Below, piece by piece: positions 34,061 to 41,976 of a stretch of 61,293 nucleotides of DNA. The stretch is from Salinivenus iranica (GTDB lineage: Bacteria > Bacteroidota > Rhodothermia > Rhodothermales > Salinibacteraceae): the NCBI GenBank assembly GCA_002894665.1, contig NCRB01000011.1, positions 1 through 61,293 of the forward strand. Reading direction: 5' to 3'. Position 1 is the first letter of the stretch; every line of letters starts with the position of its first letter. A program made the translations under genes and the position numbers. The notes under the pieces were generated by a model. It was not told where the DNA came from, searched no databases, and saw only the letters and a list, made by a program, of their open reading frames with translations.

Positions 34061-34807
34061 CTACGGCGTGGCAGAGCGAGCGGCCACAATCTGGTCGTAG
34101 AGCCGCTGCCCCGTCGTGCGTCCGTTTGCCGTGGCGTCGTCGCCGGTCGGGACGGTCTGATTGGCGTCCTGCTGGAGCTCTTCGGCCTCCCAGGGAGCGC
34201 TGCGCCCCTCCGTGGACGATCGGACGGCCTCGACCTCGTCGGCCGTCACCTCGCCATAGTCATTGTCCCAGGACTGCCGGACGTGTGTAATGACGGCGGC
34301 AATCTCCTCGTCGCTCAGGGTAGTGCCCCACGCCGGCATGTTGCCGTTGTAGGTTTCGCCCTGCACCGTCACCTCGCCCTGCATGCCGTGGAGCAGTATG
34401 CGGATGACCTGGCCCTTATTCTCCACCCAACTCGTGCCAACGAGTGTGGGAAAGTTTCCAGAGACGCCCTGGCCGTCGGCCTGGTGACAAGAGGCGCAGC
34501 GGCTGCTGTAGACCTGTTCCCCGCTCACGGCCTCCTCGACAGGAGGCCCGGCCTGTGCGGTGGGCTCCGGCGACTGCAACCAGGGGTCCGAACTGAAATC
34601 GCCGACGTAAAGCCCGAGGTAAAACACGCAGAAGAGCAGGACCCCGAAAATGAGCATCCAGAGCCACAGCTGAGGAGGTTCCCCCCCTTCCGGCGGAAGC
34701 GGCTCCTCGCGGAAGAGGGGCCGCAGCATGTCGATGGGTTCGGGCGTTGACTCCGGATCCGAGGACGTGCGTTCCGGCTCGGAGGCGGAAGAAGAATCGT
34801 CGGCCAT
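34061..34807 (-). CDS. ccoP: cbb3 oxidase subunit III (CcoP-like), single haem
   Basis: A 248-residue protein with one transmembrane helix at about 47-68 and a single c-type haem site, CASCH (C104, C107, H108). The usual CcoP has two haems; here the rest of the length is an acidic N-terminal extension and a Ser/Gly/Thr-rich tail. Downstream Met ligand is likely in the NMPAWGTTL motif. It follows ccoO by 46 bases. It is still most simply the electron-entry subunit. Confidence 0.87.
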   Translation of the reverse strand: MADDSSSASEPERTSSDPESTPEPIDMLRPLFREEPLPPEGGEPPQLWLWMLIFGVLLFCVFYLGLYVGDFSSDPWLQSPEPTAQAGPPVEEAVSGEQVYSSRCASCHQADGQGVSGNFPTLVGTSWVENKGQVIRILLHGMQGEVTVQGETYNGNMPAWGTTLSDEEIAAVITHVRQSWDNDYGEVTADEVEAVRSSTEGRSAPWEAEELQQDANQTVPTGDDATANGRTTGQRLYDQIVAARSATP

Positions 34808-34853
34808 AGTGCAGGGCGAAAGTGTGGAGGGTCAGACGCAGCGGGAGGGCCGT

Positions 34854-35450
34854 TCAGCCGTTTTGGTCCGAGTCGAGCGGCTCGAGCTTCAGGGTCATCA
34901 GGTAGTCGTAGAGCGCCAGGGCCTCCTGGGTGGCGACCACGACGCTGTCGCCGGGGGGAGCGTACTTTGAGCTAATCGGGACCGTCACTTCGGAGGGACG
35001 AACGTTTGCTTTCCGTTTTACCTCGAACAGGTACGGGTAGGCGGGCATCACGGAGCCGGGGCTCACGGAGCGAGGCTGATAGAGGTGGGCCAGCTGCCAG
35101 TCGCGGCTTGGCTGCCGGTTGCCAATGTCGTGGAGGTCGGGGCCGGTACGCATGGTGCCCAGCTGGTGGGGGTCGTCGTACACGTAGTCGCCGGGACGCG
35201 ACCCCCGATCCCCCCAGCCGCGGGCCTGGTCGGCCCCGAAGCCGTCGGGCCGAACCTGCTGGCTGTGGCAGTACATGCACCCCTCCCGGATGTACACCTG
35301 GCGGCCCAGCTGTTCGTCGTAGGTGTACTCGTTCGTGCCGGGGGTGGGCTCAATCGTGGAGAGCTGAAGGCTGGGCAGGAGTGAGAGCGCCGTGAAGCTC
35401 ATGGCCACAGCCGCGAATGCTCCCAAAAAAATCAGCGCAGTACGAGTCAT
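34854..35450 (-). CDS. ccoO: cbb3 oxidase subunit II (CcoO)
   Basis: A 198-residue membrane-anchored cytochrome c. An N-terminal helix (IFLGAFAAVAMSFTAL) anchors it, and the haem site is CMYCH with C58, C61 and H62, followed by the CcoO motif SQQVRP. The Met ligand region is probably SPGSVMPAYPYLF. It passes electrons from CcoP to CcoN and lies 36 bases after the ccoN gene. Confidence 0.93.
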   Translation of the reverse strand: MTRTALIFLGAFAAVAMSFTALSLLPSLQLSTIEPTPGTNEYTYDEQLGRQVYIREGCMYCHSQQVRPDGFGADQARGWGDRGSRPGDYVYDDPHQLGTMRTGPDLHDIGNRQPSRDWQLAHLYQPRSVSPGSVMPAYPYLFEVKRKANVRPSEVTVPISSKYAPPGDSVVVATQEALALYDYLMTLKLEPLDSDQNG

Positions 35451-35486
35451 GGGACGGAGAAGGGAATGGAACGGAGGGACAGAGCG

Positions 35487-36995
35487 TCAGTCGGTCTCCG
35501 GCGTAGCGGGAGCGCGAGAGGTTCCGTCGCCCCCGGCGACCTGGAAGGTGCCCTCGGGGACGGGGTGAAAGTACGTGGGCCCGTCGGGGCGGGCGCCGCT
35601 CTTCAGGATGATGCGGGCGAGGAGGTAGGCAAACACGATATGTCCGACGGTCATCAGGGTGCCGGACACCGACCGCACGATGAGCCAGGGCTGCGTGTCC
35701 TCGACGATTTTGAGGAAGGCCACGTCCGGGTCCAGCAGTTGGAATCCCTGGATTACGCCGCCAATCGTGAGTGCCGTAAAGTAGGCCCCGACGCCGAGGC
35801 CCGTGGTCCAGAAGTGGAGGCTGATGAGGCGGGGGCTGCCCCACTCCCAGTCCATCACTCGGGGCATGATGTAGTAGATGGATCCGAACGCAATCATTGT
35901 GGCGAAGGCGTAGACGCCCAAGTGCGAGTGGGCAATGGTGTAGTGCGTGAAGTGCGTCACCTCCTGCCAGTACCGGAACGACTGCAGCGAGCCCTGCAGG
36001 CTGACGGCCGTGTAGCTCATGGCGCCGAAGACCACGAAGCGGAGCGTGGGGCTGTACTTCAGTTTTTCGAAGTGCCCGACCACCGTCATGTGATGGTTGA
36101 CGGCCACGACGATGACGGGCACCATCATCATCGCGCTAAATGCGATGGACACGGTCACCACCCACTGGGGCGCGGGTCCGCCCACGAGGTGGTGCACGCC
36201 CGCCCAGTTGTAGAAGAGGGCCAGCGTCCAGAATCCGAGGTAGGACAGGTGGTAGCTGTAGACCGGTCGCCCAATCACCTTCGGAATGAAGTAGTACGCG
36301 GCGGCGAGCCCTGGTGGGGTGATCCATAGCCCCAGAATGTTGTGGGCGTACCACCAGTTGGCGGTTCCCTGAGGTACGCCGCTGAAGATGGGCAGCAGGA
36401 TCGCGATGATGAGGAAGGGGCCCCACAGGATGGCGGCCCCCAGGTACCACACCGAGATGTAGAGGTGCTGGGCGTTTCGTTCGCGTAGCGTGAGGAGGAA
36501 AGACGCCACGACCAGCAGCAGGGCCGGGACGATGAACGCAAAGGCCACGTACGGCATCTCTAACCACTCGATGGCGCGGGAGTAGCCCGCCAGAATGCCG
36601 ATGGTGCCGACCACCATCCCGACGTTCCAGAGTCCGATGCTGGTCCACAGAAGCCCCTGGCCCCGGAGCGGAGTCTTGAGGAGACGTGCCCACAGCCACG
36701 TGCCAATCCCCACCCCGGCCATCGAGATCCAGCCGTAGATCATCGTGTTGAGGTGGGCGGGGCGGACGCGCCCAAACGTGAGCCAGGCCTGCTCCGTCCA
36801 CCAGTCGGGAAACTGAAACTTGAAGCTGGCGATGAGGGCCAGCAGCGAGCCGATGAGGAGCCAGGCCGTGGCGCTCGCGATGAACGCGGCGACGGGGCCG
36901 CGGGTCGACCGGTCGACGACGCGGCGCCACGCCGGCGGGGCGCTCCCCGGGTCGGTCGTCGAGACGGAGAGGGAGGAGGGAGTTGGGTCAGACAT
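35487..36995 (-). CDS. ccoN: cbb3-type cytochrome c oxidase subunit I (CcoN)
   Basis: A 502-residue, ~12-helix haem-copper oxidase subunit. The CuB ligands appear as the His in WWYAHNILGLW and the pair in AGVHHLVGGP; the active-site Tyr typical of cbb3 enzymes is in VYSYHLSYLGF on the neighbouring helix. Low-spin haem ligands include HLNTMIYGW near residue 79. It reduces oxygen to water with high affinity and pumps protons. It lies between ccoS (upstream) and ccoO. Confidence 0.94.
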   Translation of the reverse strand: MSDPTPSSLSVSTTDPGSAPPAWRRVVDRSTRGPVAAFIASATAWLLIGSLLALIASFKFQFPDWWTEQAWLTFGRVRPAHLNTMIYGWISMAGVGIGTWLWARLLKTPLRGQGLLWTSIGLWNVGMVVGTIGILAGYSRAIEWLEMPYVAFAFIVPALLLVVASFLLTLRERNAQHLYISVWYLGAAILWGPFLIIAILLPIFSGVPQGTANWWYAHNILGLWITPPGLAAAYYFIPKVIGRPVYSYHLSYLGFWTLALFYNWAGVHHLVGGPAPQWVVTVSIAFSAMMMVPVIVVAVNHHMTVVGHFEKLKYSPTLRFVVFGAMSYTAVSLQGSLQSFRYWQEVTHFTHYTIAHSHLGVYAFATMIAFGSIYYIMPRVMDWEWGSPRLISLHFWTTGLGVGAYFTALTIGGVIQGFQLLDPDVAFLKIVEDTQPWLIVRSVSGTLMTVGHIVFAYLLARIILKSGARPDGPTYFHPVPEGTFQVAGGDGTSRAPATPETD

Positions 36996-37040
36996 GAGGG
37001 AAAAGGGACAAAAGCAGGGAGCCGGATTGAGAACGGCACT

Positions 37041-37274
37041 CTACGACTCGCCATCCGAGGCAGGGGGCGCCTTGGAGGGCGGACGATCGTCCGACGGGTG
37101 CAACACCTGATCTTGCGGTGTGCCGAGCGGTTCGTCCTCGTCGAAGATCATGTACGCTTCGGCCTCAAGGTTGCGGAAGTACCCCTTTTGGCTGGCGTAG
37201 AAGAGGACGGTGAGTGTGGCGGCGGCGCCAATCACCAGCACCGCCAGGAGGAGTCCGAGGGGGGCGTAGCTCAT
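37041..37274 (-). CDS. ccoS: CcoS-like cbb3 oxidase assembly protein
   Basis: A 77-residue protein with one N-terminal membrane helix, then the CcoS core KGYFRNLEAEAYMIFDEDEPL and a Pro/Ser-rich tail. CcoS is needed for haem and copper insertion in cbb3 oxidase. Its ATG overlaps the stop of the 67-residue gene upstream by 4 bases, so they are translationally coupled. Confidence 0.88.
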   Translation of the reverse strand: MSYAPLGLLLAVLVIGAAATLTVLFYASQKGYFRNLEAEAYMIFDEDEPLGTPQDQVLHPSDDRPPSKAPPASDGES

Positions 37275-37474
37275 AAGATCGAAGGCGGAGGAGAGGAGGC
37301 GACCCGGACGGTCGACGAGGCGGTGGTTGTCGTATCCGCGGCCTGCGAACGACGATCGTTGAGGTCCCGCATGACGAAAAAGAGCAGGCCGGCCAGGAGC
37401 AGCGCGGAGGCGACGAAGAGCGCCATCACGAGGCCTGCGGTGGCCCGCTCGACGTCAAACTGGGCGTTGGGCAT
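37271..37474 (-). CDS. Small single-helix membrane protein in cbb3 operon
   Basis: A 67-residue protein with one transmembrane helix (VMALFVASALLLAGLLFFVM) between a short cytoplasmic segment and a Ser/Thr-rich tail. No family recognised. It is the first gene of the cbb3 operon and overlaps ccoS by the ATGA, so it is probably an accessory subunit or assembly factor of the oxidase, comparable in role only to CcoQ-like or CcoH-like small proteins. Confidence 0.72.
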   Translation of the reverse strand: MPNAQFDVERATAGLVMALFVASALLLAGLLFFVMRDLNDRRSQAADTTTTASSTVRVASSPPPSIL

Positions 37475-37651
37475 GGCGGCGTGGTCTCAATGTGGGTCTA
37501 TCGAGAGTCAACAATTCATCTCCGGCAGGGGGGCTGGAGGCGTGAGTTGAGTTGTATCTTTTCACGCACTCGTCAAACTTGAGAGATTGGAAATCGTTGC
37601 TGCTGGACGGGAAATAACGCATGCAGTACGCGCGACTACCAGTACGCGCGG

Positions 37652-38257
37652 CTACTCGTGCGGCTGCTGGCCCCGCACCAGGTGCCAGTGATGGCGCTGG
37701 TGGTGTTGCCCGTAGGCGAGTAGGCCCATGTAGCCGAGCGCACGAATTTTCTCAACGTCCGCCTCGTCCTTCGTGGTTGTGTGCAGGACGTAGGCGCCGC
37801 TGTCCTCTTCCACGTCCATGGTCCAGCCGGCCTCTTGCTTTAGCATGTGCGGGTGGGCATCGAGAACCCGCTCCAGTGAAAGGCGTGCCGACTTGGTTTC
37901 GGGGCGCACCCGTAACCGTATCCCGTTCTCAATCGACTCCTGGGTCTCCACGGTCACATCGAGGGCCACCCGCTGCATGTCTTTGAGATGCCGGTGCAGG
38001 GCCGCGACGTCGACCTCGGACCAGTCCGTCGTGGAATCGGCCTCCAGCGTGCGAATGGCCTCCTGCACGGTGCCGAAGATCGACTGCCCCGGCGCCTGGA
38101 GGGGCAGATCCCCCGAATGAGCGGAGCTGTCGGCCGCGACATGCATGTCGTGCGGAGCCTGGGCGCGGGCATCGAGTGGAGCGCCCACTAGGCCAGTGGC
38201 GAGGAGCAAGAGGGCAACTGTGGCGGGCAAGAAGAAAGGACGCTGAGGCGATTGCAC
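37652..38257 (-). CDS. Exported helical protein of unknown function near cbb3 operon
   Basis: I place the start at GTG 38257, which yields a good signal peptide (MQSPQRPFFLPATVALLLLATG, cleaved after DARA). The longer frame to 38395 would translate the operator-like palindrome. The mature protein (about 170 residues) is acidic and His-rich: HDMH near its start, and HHQRHHWHLVRGQQPHE at the C terminus, suggesting copper or haem binding. A TGTTATAACA site lies 33 bases upstream, identical to that in front of YeeE. Confidence 0.7.
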   Translation of the reverse strand: MQSPQRPFFLPATVALLLLATGLVGAPLDARAQAPHDMHVAADSSAHSGDLPLQAPGQSIFGTVQEAIRTLEADSTTDWSEVDVAALHRHLKDMQRVALDVTVETQESIENGIRLRVRPETKSARLSLERVLDAHPHMLKQEAGWTMDVEEDSGAYVLHTTTKDEADVEKIRALGYMGLLAYGQHHQRHHWHLVRGQQPHE

Positions 38258-38290
38258 GGGCGAGGACGGGCTGGTTGAATTAGAACGACC

Positions 38291-38300
38291 TGTTATAACA
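38291..38300. promoter_or_regulatory. TGTTATAACA palindrome (site 2)
   Basis: Perfect 10-bp palindrome. Read in the direction of the gene it is ACTTGTTATAACAGG, sharing CTTGTTATAACA with the site at 9462-9473. It lies 33 bases before the GTG start. Confidence 0.65.
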
Positions 38301-38404
38301 AGTGGGGTCATTGCAGTCTTGCTGGCCGTATGAGATCCGTTGAGCGGCCGGGGAGACACTGATTTGACATGGGGTTCACGCCGCCGGGGGGACATCCGGC
38401 GCAG

Positions 38405-38935
38405 CTACGGAGCGGAGCCGGCTGGCGACCTGCGATGGAGGGAGTCGTTGAGGAGCGTGCCCCAGGTGCGGTCGTACGGATGCACGGCGTCTACAGGCGT
38501 GCCGTTGCGCACCACGGGCCGTCCCTCGTTGGCCCATCGGAAGATGGAGCCTTCCAGGTTGCGGACGTGGGTAAAGCCCTGGTGGTGCAACTGGGCCGTG
38601 ACGCGCGCCGAGCGGTAGCCCACGCTGCAGTACACGACGACGGGACGGTCGCGCGAGAGCGTATCGAGTGCGGGAAACGAGTCGGCCTCGGGGTCGATCC
38701 GGCGGGCGTCAGGGAGGTGGCTCACGGCGTACTCCTCGGGGCTTCGGGCGTCGAGGAGAAGAGGACGGGGGGCCGTTGAGTCGGCGAGGCGGGCGGCGAG
38801 CGAGTCCGTCGTGAGGGTGGGCACGTCGGGGAAGTCGGCCGCGATCATGCGGTTTACGGCCGACCACTTCAGGTCCTGCGAGCAGCCGGTCTGAAGGGCG
38901 AGCAGGCACAGAGCCGAGGTGAGGAGGGTACGCAT
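38405..38935 (-). CDS. Rhodanese-like lipoprotein
   Basis: A 176-residue protein with a lipobox at residues 15-18 (LQTGC, C18) and one rhodanese domain (about 40-140). Catalytic C103 is in VYCSVGYRSA, and DARSPEEYAVSHLPDAR is the family's substrate-binding strand-loop. It is expected at the outer face of a membrane, where it would move sulfane sulfur or cyanide/thiosulfate sulfur. It sits near the cbb3 and sulfur genes. Confidence 0.9.
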   Translation of the reverse strand: MRTLLTSALCLLALQTGCSQDLKWSAVNRMIAADFPDVPTLTTDSLAARLADSTAPRPLLLDARSPEEYAVSHLPDARRIDPEADSFPALDTLSRDRPVVVYCSVGYRSARVTAQLHHQGFTHVRNLEGSIFRWANEGRPVVRNGTPVDAVHPYDRTWGTLLNDSLHRRSPAGSAP

Positions 38936-38941
38936 GCGGCG

Positions 38942-39742
38942 TTAGGAGTCCGGGAACGAATCAAAAACCGGTTCGAAGTCGCGGAGGGGCATGCCCTGCG
39001 TGGGGGGGCGGGCATTGGTATCGCGGGCCAGTTCCAGTTCGTAGGCCACCCGGTCGTTGCGGTAATAGCGGCGCTGGAAGTAGACGGGCTTGTCGCCCTG
39101 CGTGAGCGAGAGCCGTTCGATCAGGAGCACCGCCCGGCCCGCGTCTACGCCGAGGGCCTCCGCGATCTCTTCGTCGGCGTTCGCGGCGGTGAGGCGGTAA
39201 CGACCACGGAGGACGGGAATTTCGTAGTCCTGCTCGAGGATGCCATAGATTGTTTCCTGGGACAGGTCGTGGTCCTCCAGGAGTTGGGCGTAAAACATCG
39301 GGAGCCACGTGCGGTCGAACGCGACGGGGCGGCCGTCGCCCAGGCGGAGCCGGTCGAGCCGCATTACCGTCGTCTCGTCGCCGAGGCCCAGCTGTGTCGC
39401 CACCGCGGGGGGCGGCGATTCGGAGGCGTGGTGGAGCACCTCCGACGACGCCTCCAGGCCGGCCTGGGCCATGTCCTGGGCAAAGTCCGTGAGGCGAACG
39501 AGCCCCTGCGCGGCCTGACGGTCCTGGACGAATGAGCCGAGGCCCTGCCGGCGGTAAATGTAGCCCTCGTGCTCCAGGGTCTGAAGCGCCCGCCGCACGG
39601 TCACCCGGCTGACATCGAACAGGTCGCCGAGCTCTTTTTCTGACGGCAACTTTTCGTCGGTCGCGTACGCGTCACTCTCGATCTGCTCGCGGAGGTAGTC
39701 GCTAATTTGCTCGTGGCGGGGACGGCCCGGTTCGAGGTCCAT
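38942..39742 (-). CDS. GntR/HutC family transcriptional regulator
   Basis: A 266-residue regulator. The N-terminal GntR winged helix (about residues 8-75; LPSEKELGDLFDVSRVTVRRAL) is followed by a UTRA effector domain (about 95-240; RLRLGDGRPVAFDRTWLP). HutC-type members respond to sugars, amino-sugars or histidine intermediates. No catabolic genes are next to it, so its target is not shown. It lies 7 bases from the stop of the next gene region downstream. Confidence 0.9.
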   Translation of the reverse strand: MDLEPGRPRHEQISDYLREQIESDAYATDEKLPSEKELGDLFDVSRVTVRRALQTLEHEGYIYRRQGLGSFVQDRQAAQGLVRLTDFAQDMAQAGLEASSEVLHHASESPPPAVATQLGLGDETTVMRLDRLRLGDGRPVAFDRTWLPMFYAQLLEDHDLSQETIYGILEQDYEIPVLRGRYRLTAANADEEIAEALGVDAGRAVLLIERLSLTQGDKPVYFQRRYYRNDRVAYELELARDTNARPPTQGMPLRDFEPVFDSFPDS

Positions 39743-39871
39743 GGCAGGGGGGCGAGGGAATGGTGGGAGGCCTCCGAGAGCGCGAACACATTATGACAGG
39801 TAAACACAGACGGAAAGTTCCCGGTCCTCCGGTGGGGCGGGTCCGTCCGGAGTGAGCACCCGCAGGGGGCG

Positions 39872-40165
39872 CTACAGGGAGATCACCCCGTCGATGCTCG
39901 ACGCTTCCTCGTAGATGGCCACCACCTCTTCGCTCGATGACATGCGGAGGTGAGCCGTCACGCTTTTGTAGTTTCCCTTGCTCGACTCCCGAACGCGGAC
40001 CGTATGGTCGCCAAAGACGGATTTTAAGTCGTCGAGCCGACCGGCGGGGGCGATAAACTTAAACGTGTAGCGGGTGGGCCAGTCGTTCTGGTCGTCGAGA
40101 AGCTCCTTGAACCGGTCCCACCATTCCTCATCGTCCGCGGCCTCAGGTTGATTAATGAACTGCAT
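39872..40165 (-). CDS. DUF493 (YbeD-like) protein
   Basis: Start at 40165 (MQFINQPEAADDEEWWDRFK); the frame continues to 40396 with no protein-like sequence. The 97-residue protein matches the DUF493 pattern: RYTFKFIAPAGRLDDLKSVF, then SVTAHLRMSSSEEVVAIYEEAS and a terminal GVISL. This ACT-like small family, also called YbeD, is linked to lipoate/regulatory functions of unclear mechanism. It has an acidic N-terminal extension. Confidence 0.85.
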   Translation of the reverse strand: MQFINQPEAADDEEWWDRFKELLDDQNDWPTRYTFKFIAPAGRLDDLKSVFGDHTVRVRESSKGNYKSVTAHLRMSSSEEVVAIYEEASSIDGVISL

Positions 40166-40371
40166 AAGCTGGGGAAAGCTACTACAACAAGCGGAATTCG
40201 TACAACGCAGGGAACGCGAAATTCGTTCGGGCGACCGGCAGAAGCGCGACCCGTAACAGTTTCGTAAGTGTGCCCGTTTTGCTGGCCGGGATCCAAGTTG
40301 CGGTCCGTTCCGTAAAGAATTTTGTTCCTCTCTTGTCGCTCGCGCGTATTGTTCCAAATTCTTTGTGTCCC
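40166..40371. promoter_or_regulatory. Divergent promoter region of DUF493 and M16 genes
   Basis: 206 bases between two divergent genes; it should hold both promoters. It is somewhat richer in A+T than the flanking genes. No strong inverted repeat was seen. Confidence 0.4.
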
Positions 40372-41919
40372 ATGCCGTTCGCCCCATCTGGTTCACTCTG
40401 GGGATCGGTGCGCCGTCCCCTGTGCACCGCGCTCCTGCTTCTCGCCTGTGTCGTCCCCGCTGCGGAGGGGCAGGACCTGCTCGGACAGTTCGAGGAGAAG
40501 GTGACCACCTTTACGCTCGACAACGGGCTCGACGTTGTGGTGGTGGAACGCCCTGATGCGCCCGTCGCCTCCTTTGCCACGTACGCCGACGTCGGCTCGG
40601 TGGACGAGCCGGAGGGCAAAACGGGGGTGGCCCACATGTTCGAGCACATGGCCTTTAAGGGCACGACCACAATCGGGACCCAGGACATCCAGAAGGAACG
40701 GGCGGCCCTGCAGCAGCAGGAAGAGGTGTACCTCGCGCTCCGCCGGGAACGCATGAAAGGCCCACAGGCCGACTCCGCCCGAATTGCGGAGTTGGAGCAG
40801 CAGTTTCAGGAGGCGCAGGAGGAAGCCCAGTCCTACATCGAGGACGGCGCGTTCGAGAACCTCCTTGAACGAGAAGGGGCGACGAATATTAACGCCACCA
40901 CCTCGCCCGACGCGACGATCTACCGGTACAGCCTGCCGGCGAACAAGGCCGAGCTTTTCTTTGCCCTGGAGTCGGATCGCTTTGCGAATCCGGTGCTGCG
41001 GGAGTTTTACACCGAGCGCGACGTGGTGATGGAGGAACGCCGGCAGCGGACGGAGTCGAGTCCGACGGGACGCCTCTTTGAGGAGTTCTTGACGACGGCG
41101 TTCAAGGCGCACCCTTACGGCAACCCCACGATCGGACACATGTCGGATCTCCAGCGCCTCTCGCGGACCGACGCCCGAGAGTTCTTTGAGACGCACTACG
41201 GGACCGAGAACCTGACGGTCGGCATCTCGGGCGACGTGGACCCGGAGCGGATGCGGGCGCTGGCGGAGGAGTACTTCGGCCGCCTGGAAGCCGGGGAGGC
41301 GCCGCTGCCTGTGCGGTCCGACGAACCGGAGCAGTTGGGGGAGCGTCGCGTGGTCATTCGGGAGCAGACCCAGCCGTTTGTGGTGATGGGTTACCACCGC
41401 GGAAGCATGCAGAGTGCGAACGCCCCCGTGTACGACGTGCTTGCCGACGTGCTAACCGGGGGGCGCACGAGTCGGCTGTACCAGCGCCTGGTCGAGCAGG
41501 AAAAGGCCTTGCAGGTCCAGGCCATTCCCGCCTTCCCCGGAAGCAAGTACCCGACGCTGTTCGGCATCATCGGCGTGCCGAGTCGCGGCGTCTCGCCCGA
41601 CAGTGTGGAGCAGGACATCTACGCTGAACTCGACAGCATCAAGACGAACGGCATCACGCAGGCTGAGCTGGAACGGGCCAAGACGCGCTCCCGCAGCCAG
41701 CTCATCGGGCAACTCGACTCCAACATGGGACTGGCCATTCAGTTTGCGGAAACCGAAACCCTCACGGGCGACTGGCGGACGGTCTTCCGTCGGCTTGAGG
41801 ACATCCAGGCCGTAACGGTCGAGGACGTACAGCGCGTGGCCCAGGACGTGCTCACGCGCAGCAACCGCACCGTGGCCATGATTAAAACGAGCGATGAGGA
41901 GTCCGGGGACGGCAACTGA
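40372..41919 (+). CDS. M16 family zinc peptidase (catalytic subunit)
   Basis: Start at ATG 40372, giving a signal peptide (ALLLLACVVPAAEG). The 515-residue protein has the inverted zinc motif HMFEH at residues 88-92 and an extended glutamate-rich insert (about 115-175). The second M16 half lacks the Arg/Tyr substrate pair (VEQEKALQVQAIPAF in its place). This matches the active partner of two-subunit M16B peptidases. The inactive partner follows 57 bases downstream. Probably periplasmic, degrading peptides. Confidence 0.92.
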   Translation: MPFAPSGSLWGSVRRPLCTALLLLACVVPAAEGQDLLGQFEEKVTTFTLDNGLDVVVVERPDAPVASFATYADVGSVDEPEGKTGVAHMFEHMAFKGTTTIGTQDIQKERAALQQQEEVYLALRRERMKGPQADSARIAELEQQFQEAQEEAQSYIEDGAFENLLEREGATNINATTSPDATIYRYSLPANKAELFFALESDRFANPVLREFYTERDVVMEERRQRTESSPTGRLFEEFLTTAFKAHPYGNPTIGHMSDLQRLSRTDAREFFETHYGTENLTVGISGDVDPERMRALAEEYFGRLEAGEAPLPVRSDEPEQLGERRVVIREQTQPFVVMGYHRGSMQSANAPVYDVLADVLTGGRTSRLYQRLVEQEKALQVQAIPAFPGSKYPTLFGIIGVPSRGVSPDSVEQDIYAELDSIKTNGITQAELERAKTRSRSQLIGQLDSNMGLAIQFAETETLTGDWRTVFRRLEDIQAVTVEDVQRVAQDVLTRSNRTVAMIKTSDEESGDGN

Positions 41920-41976
41920 AAGCCGGCTACGCTCCTCATCCCCTCCGCGCCTCTCGCCTTCAGATCCACTCTATCC

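Noticed and set aside
37561-37582. FNR-type site upstream of the cbb3 operon
   Set aside because: TCAA and TTGA occur around 37572-37582, but the spacing (2 bases) does not match the TTGAT-N4-ATCAA site.
29614-39800. Shared TTACCTGT near 29615 and before the GntR gene near 39790
   Set aside because: Only eight bases match, with different flanks; not enough to call a common site.
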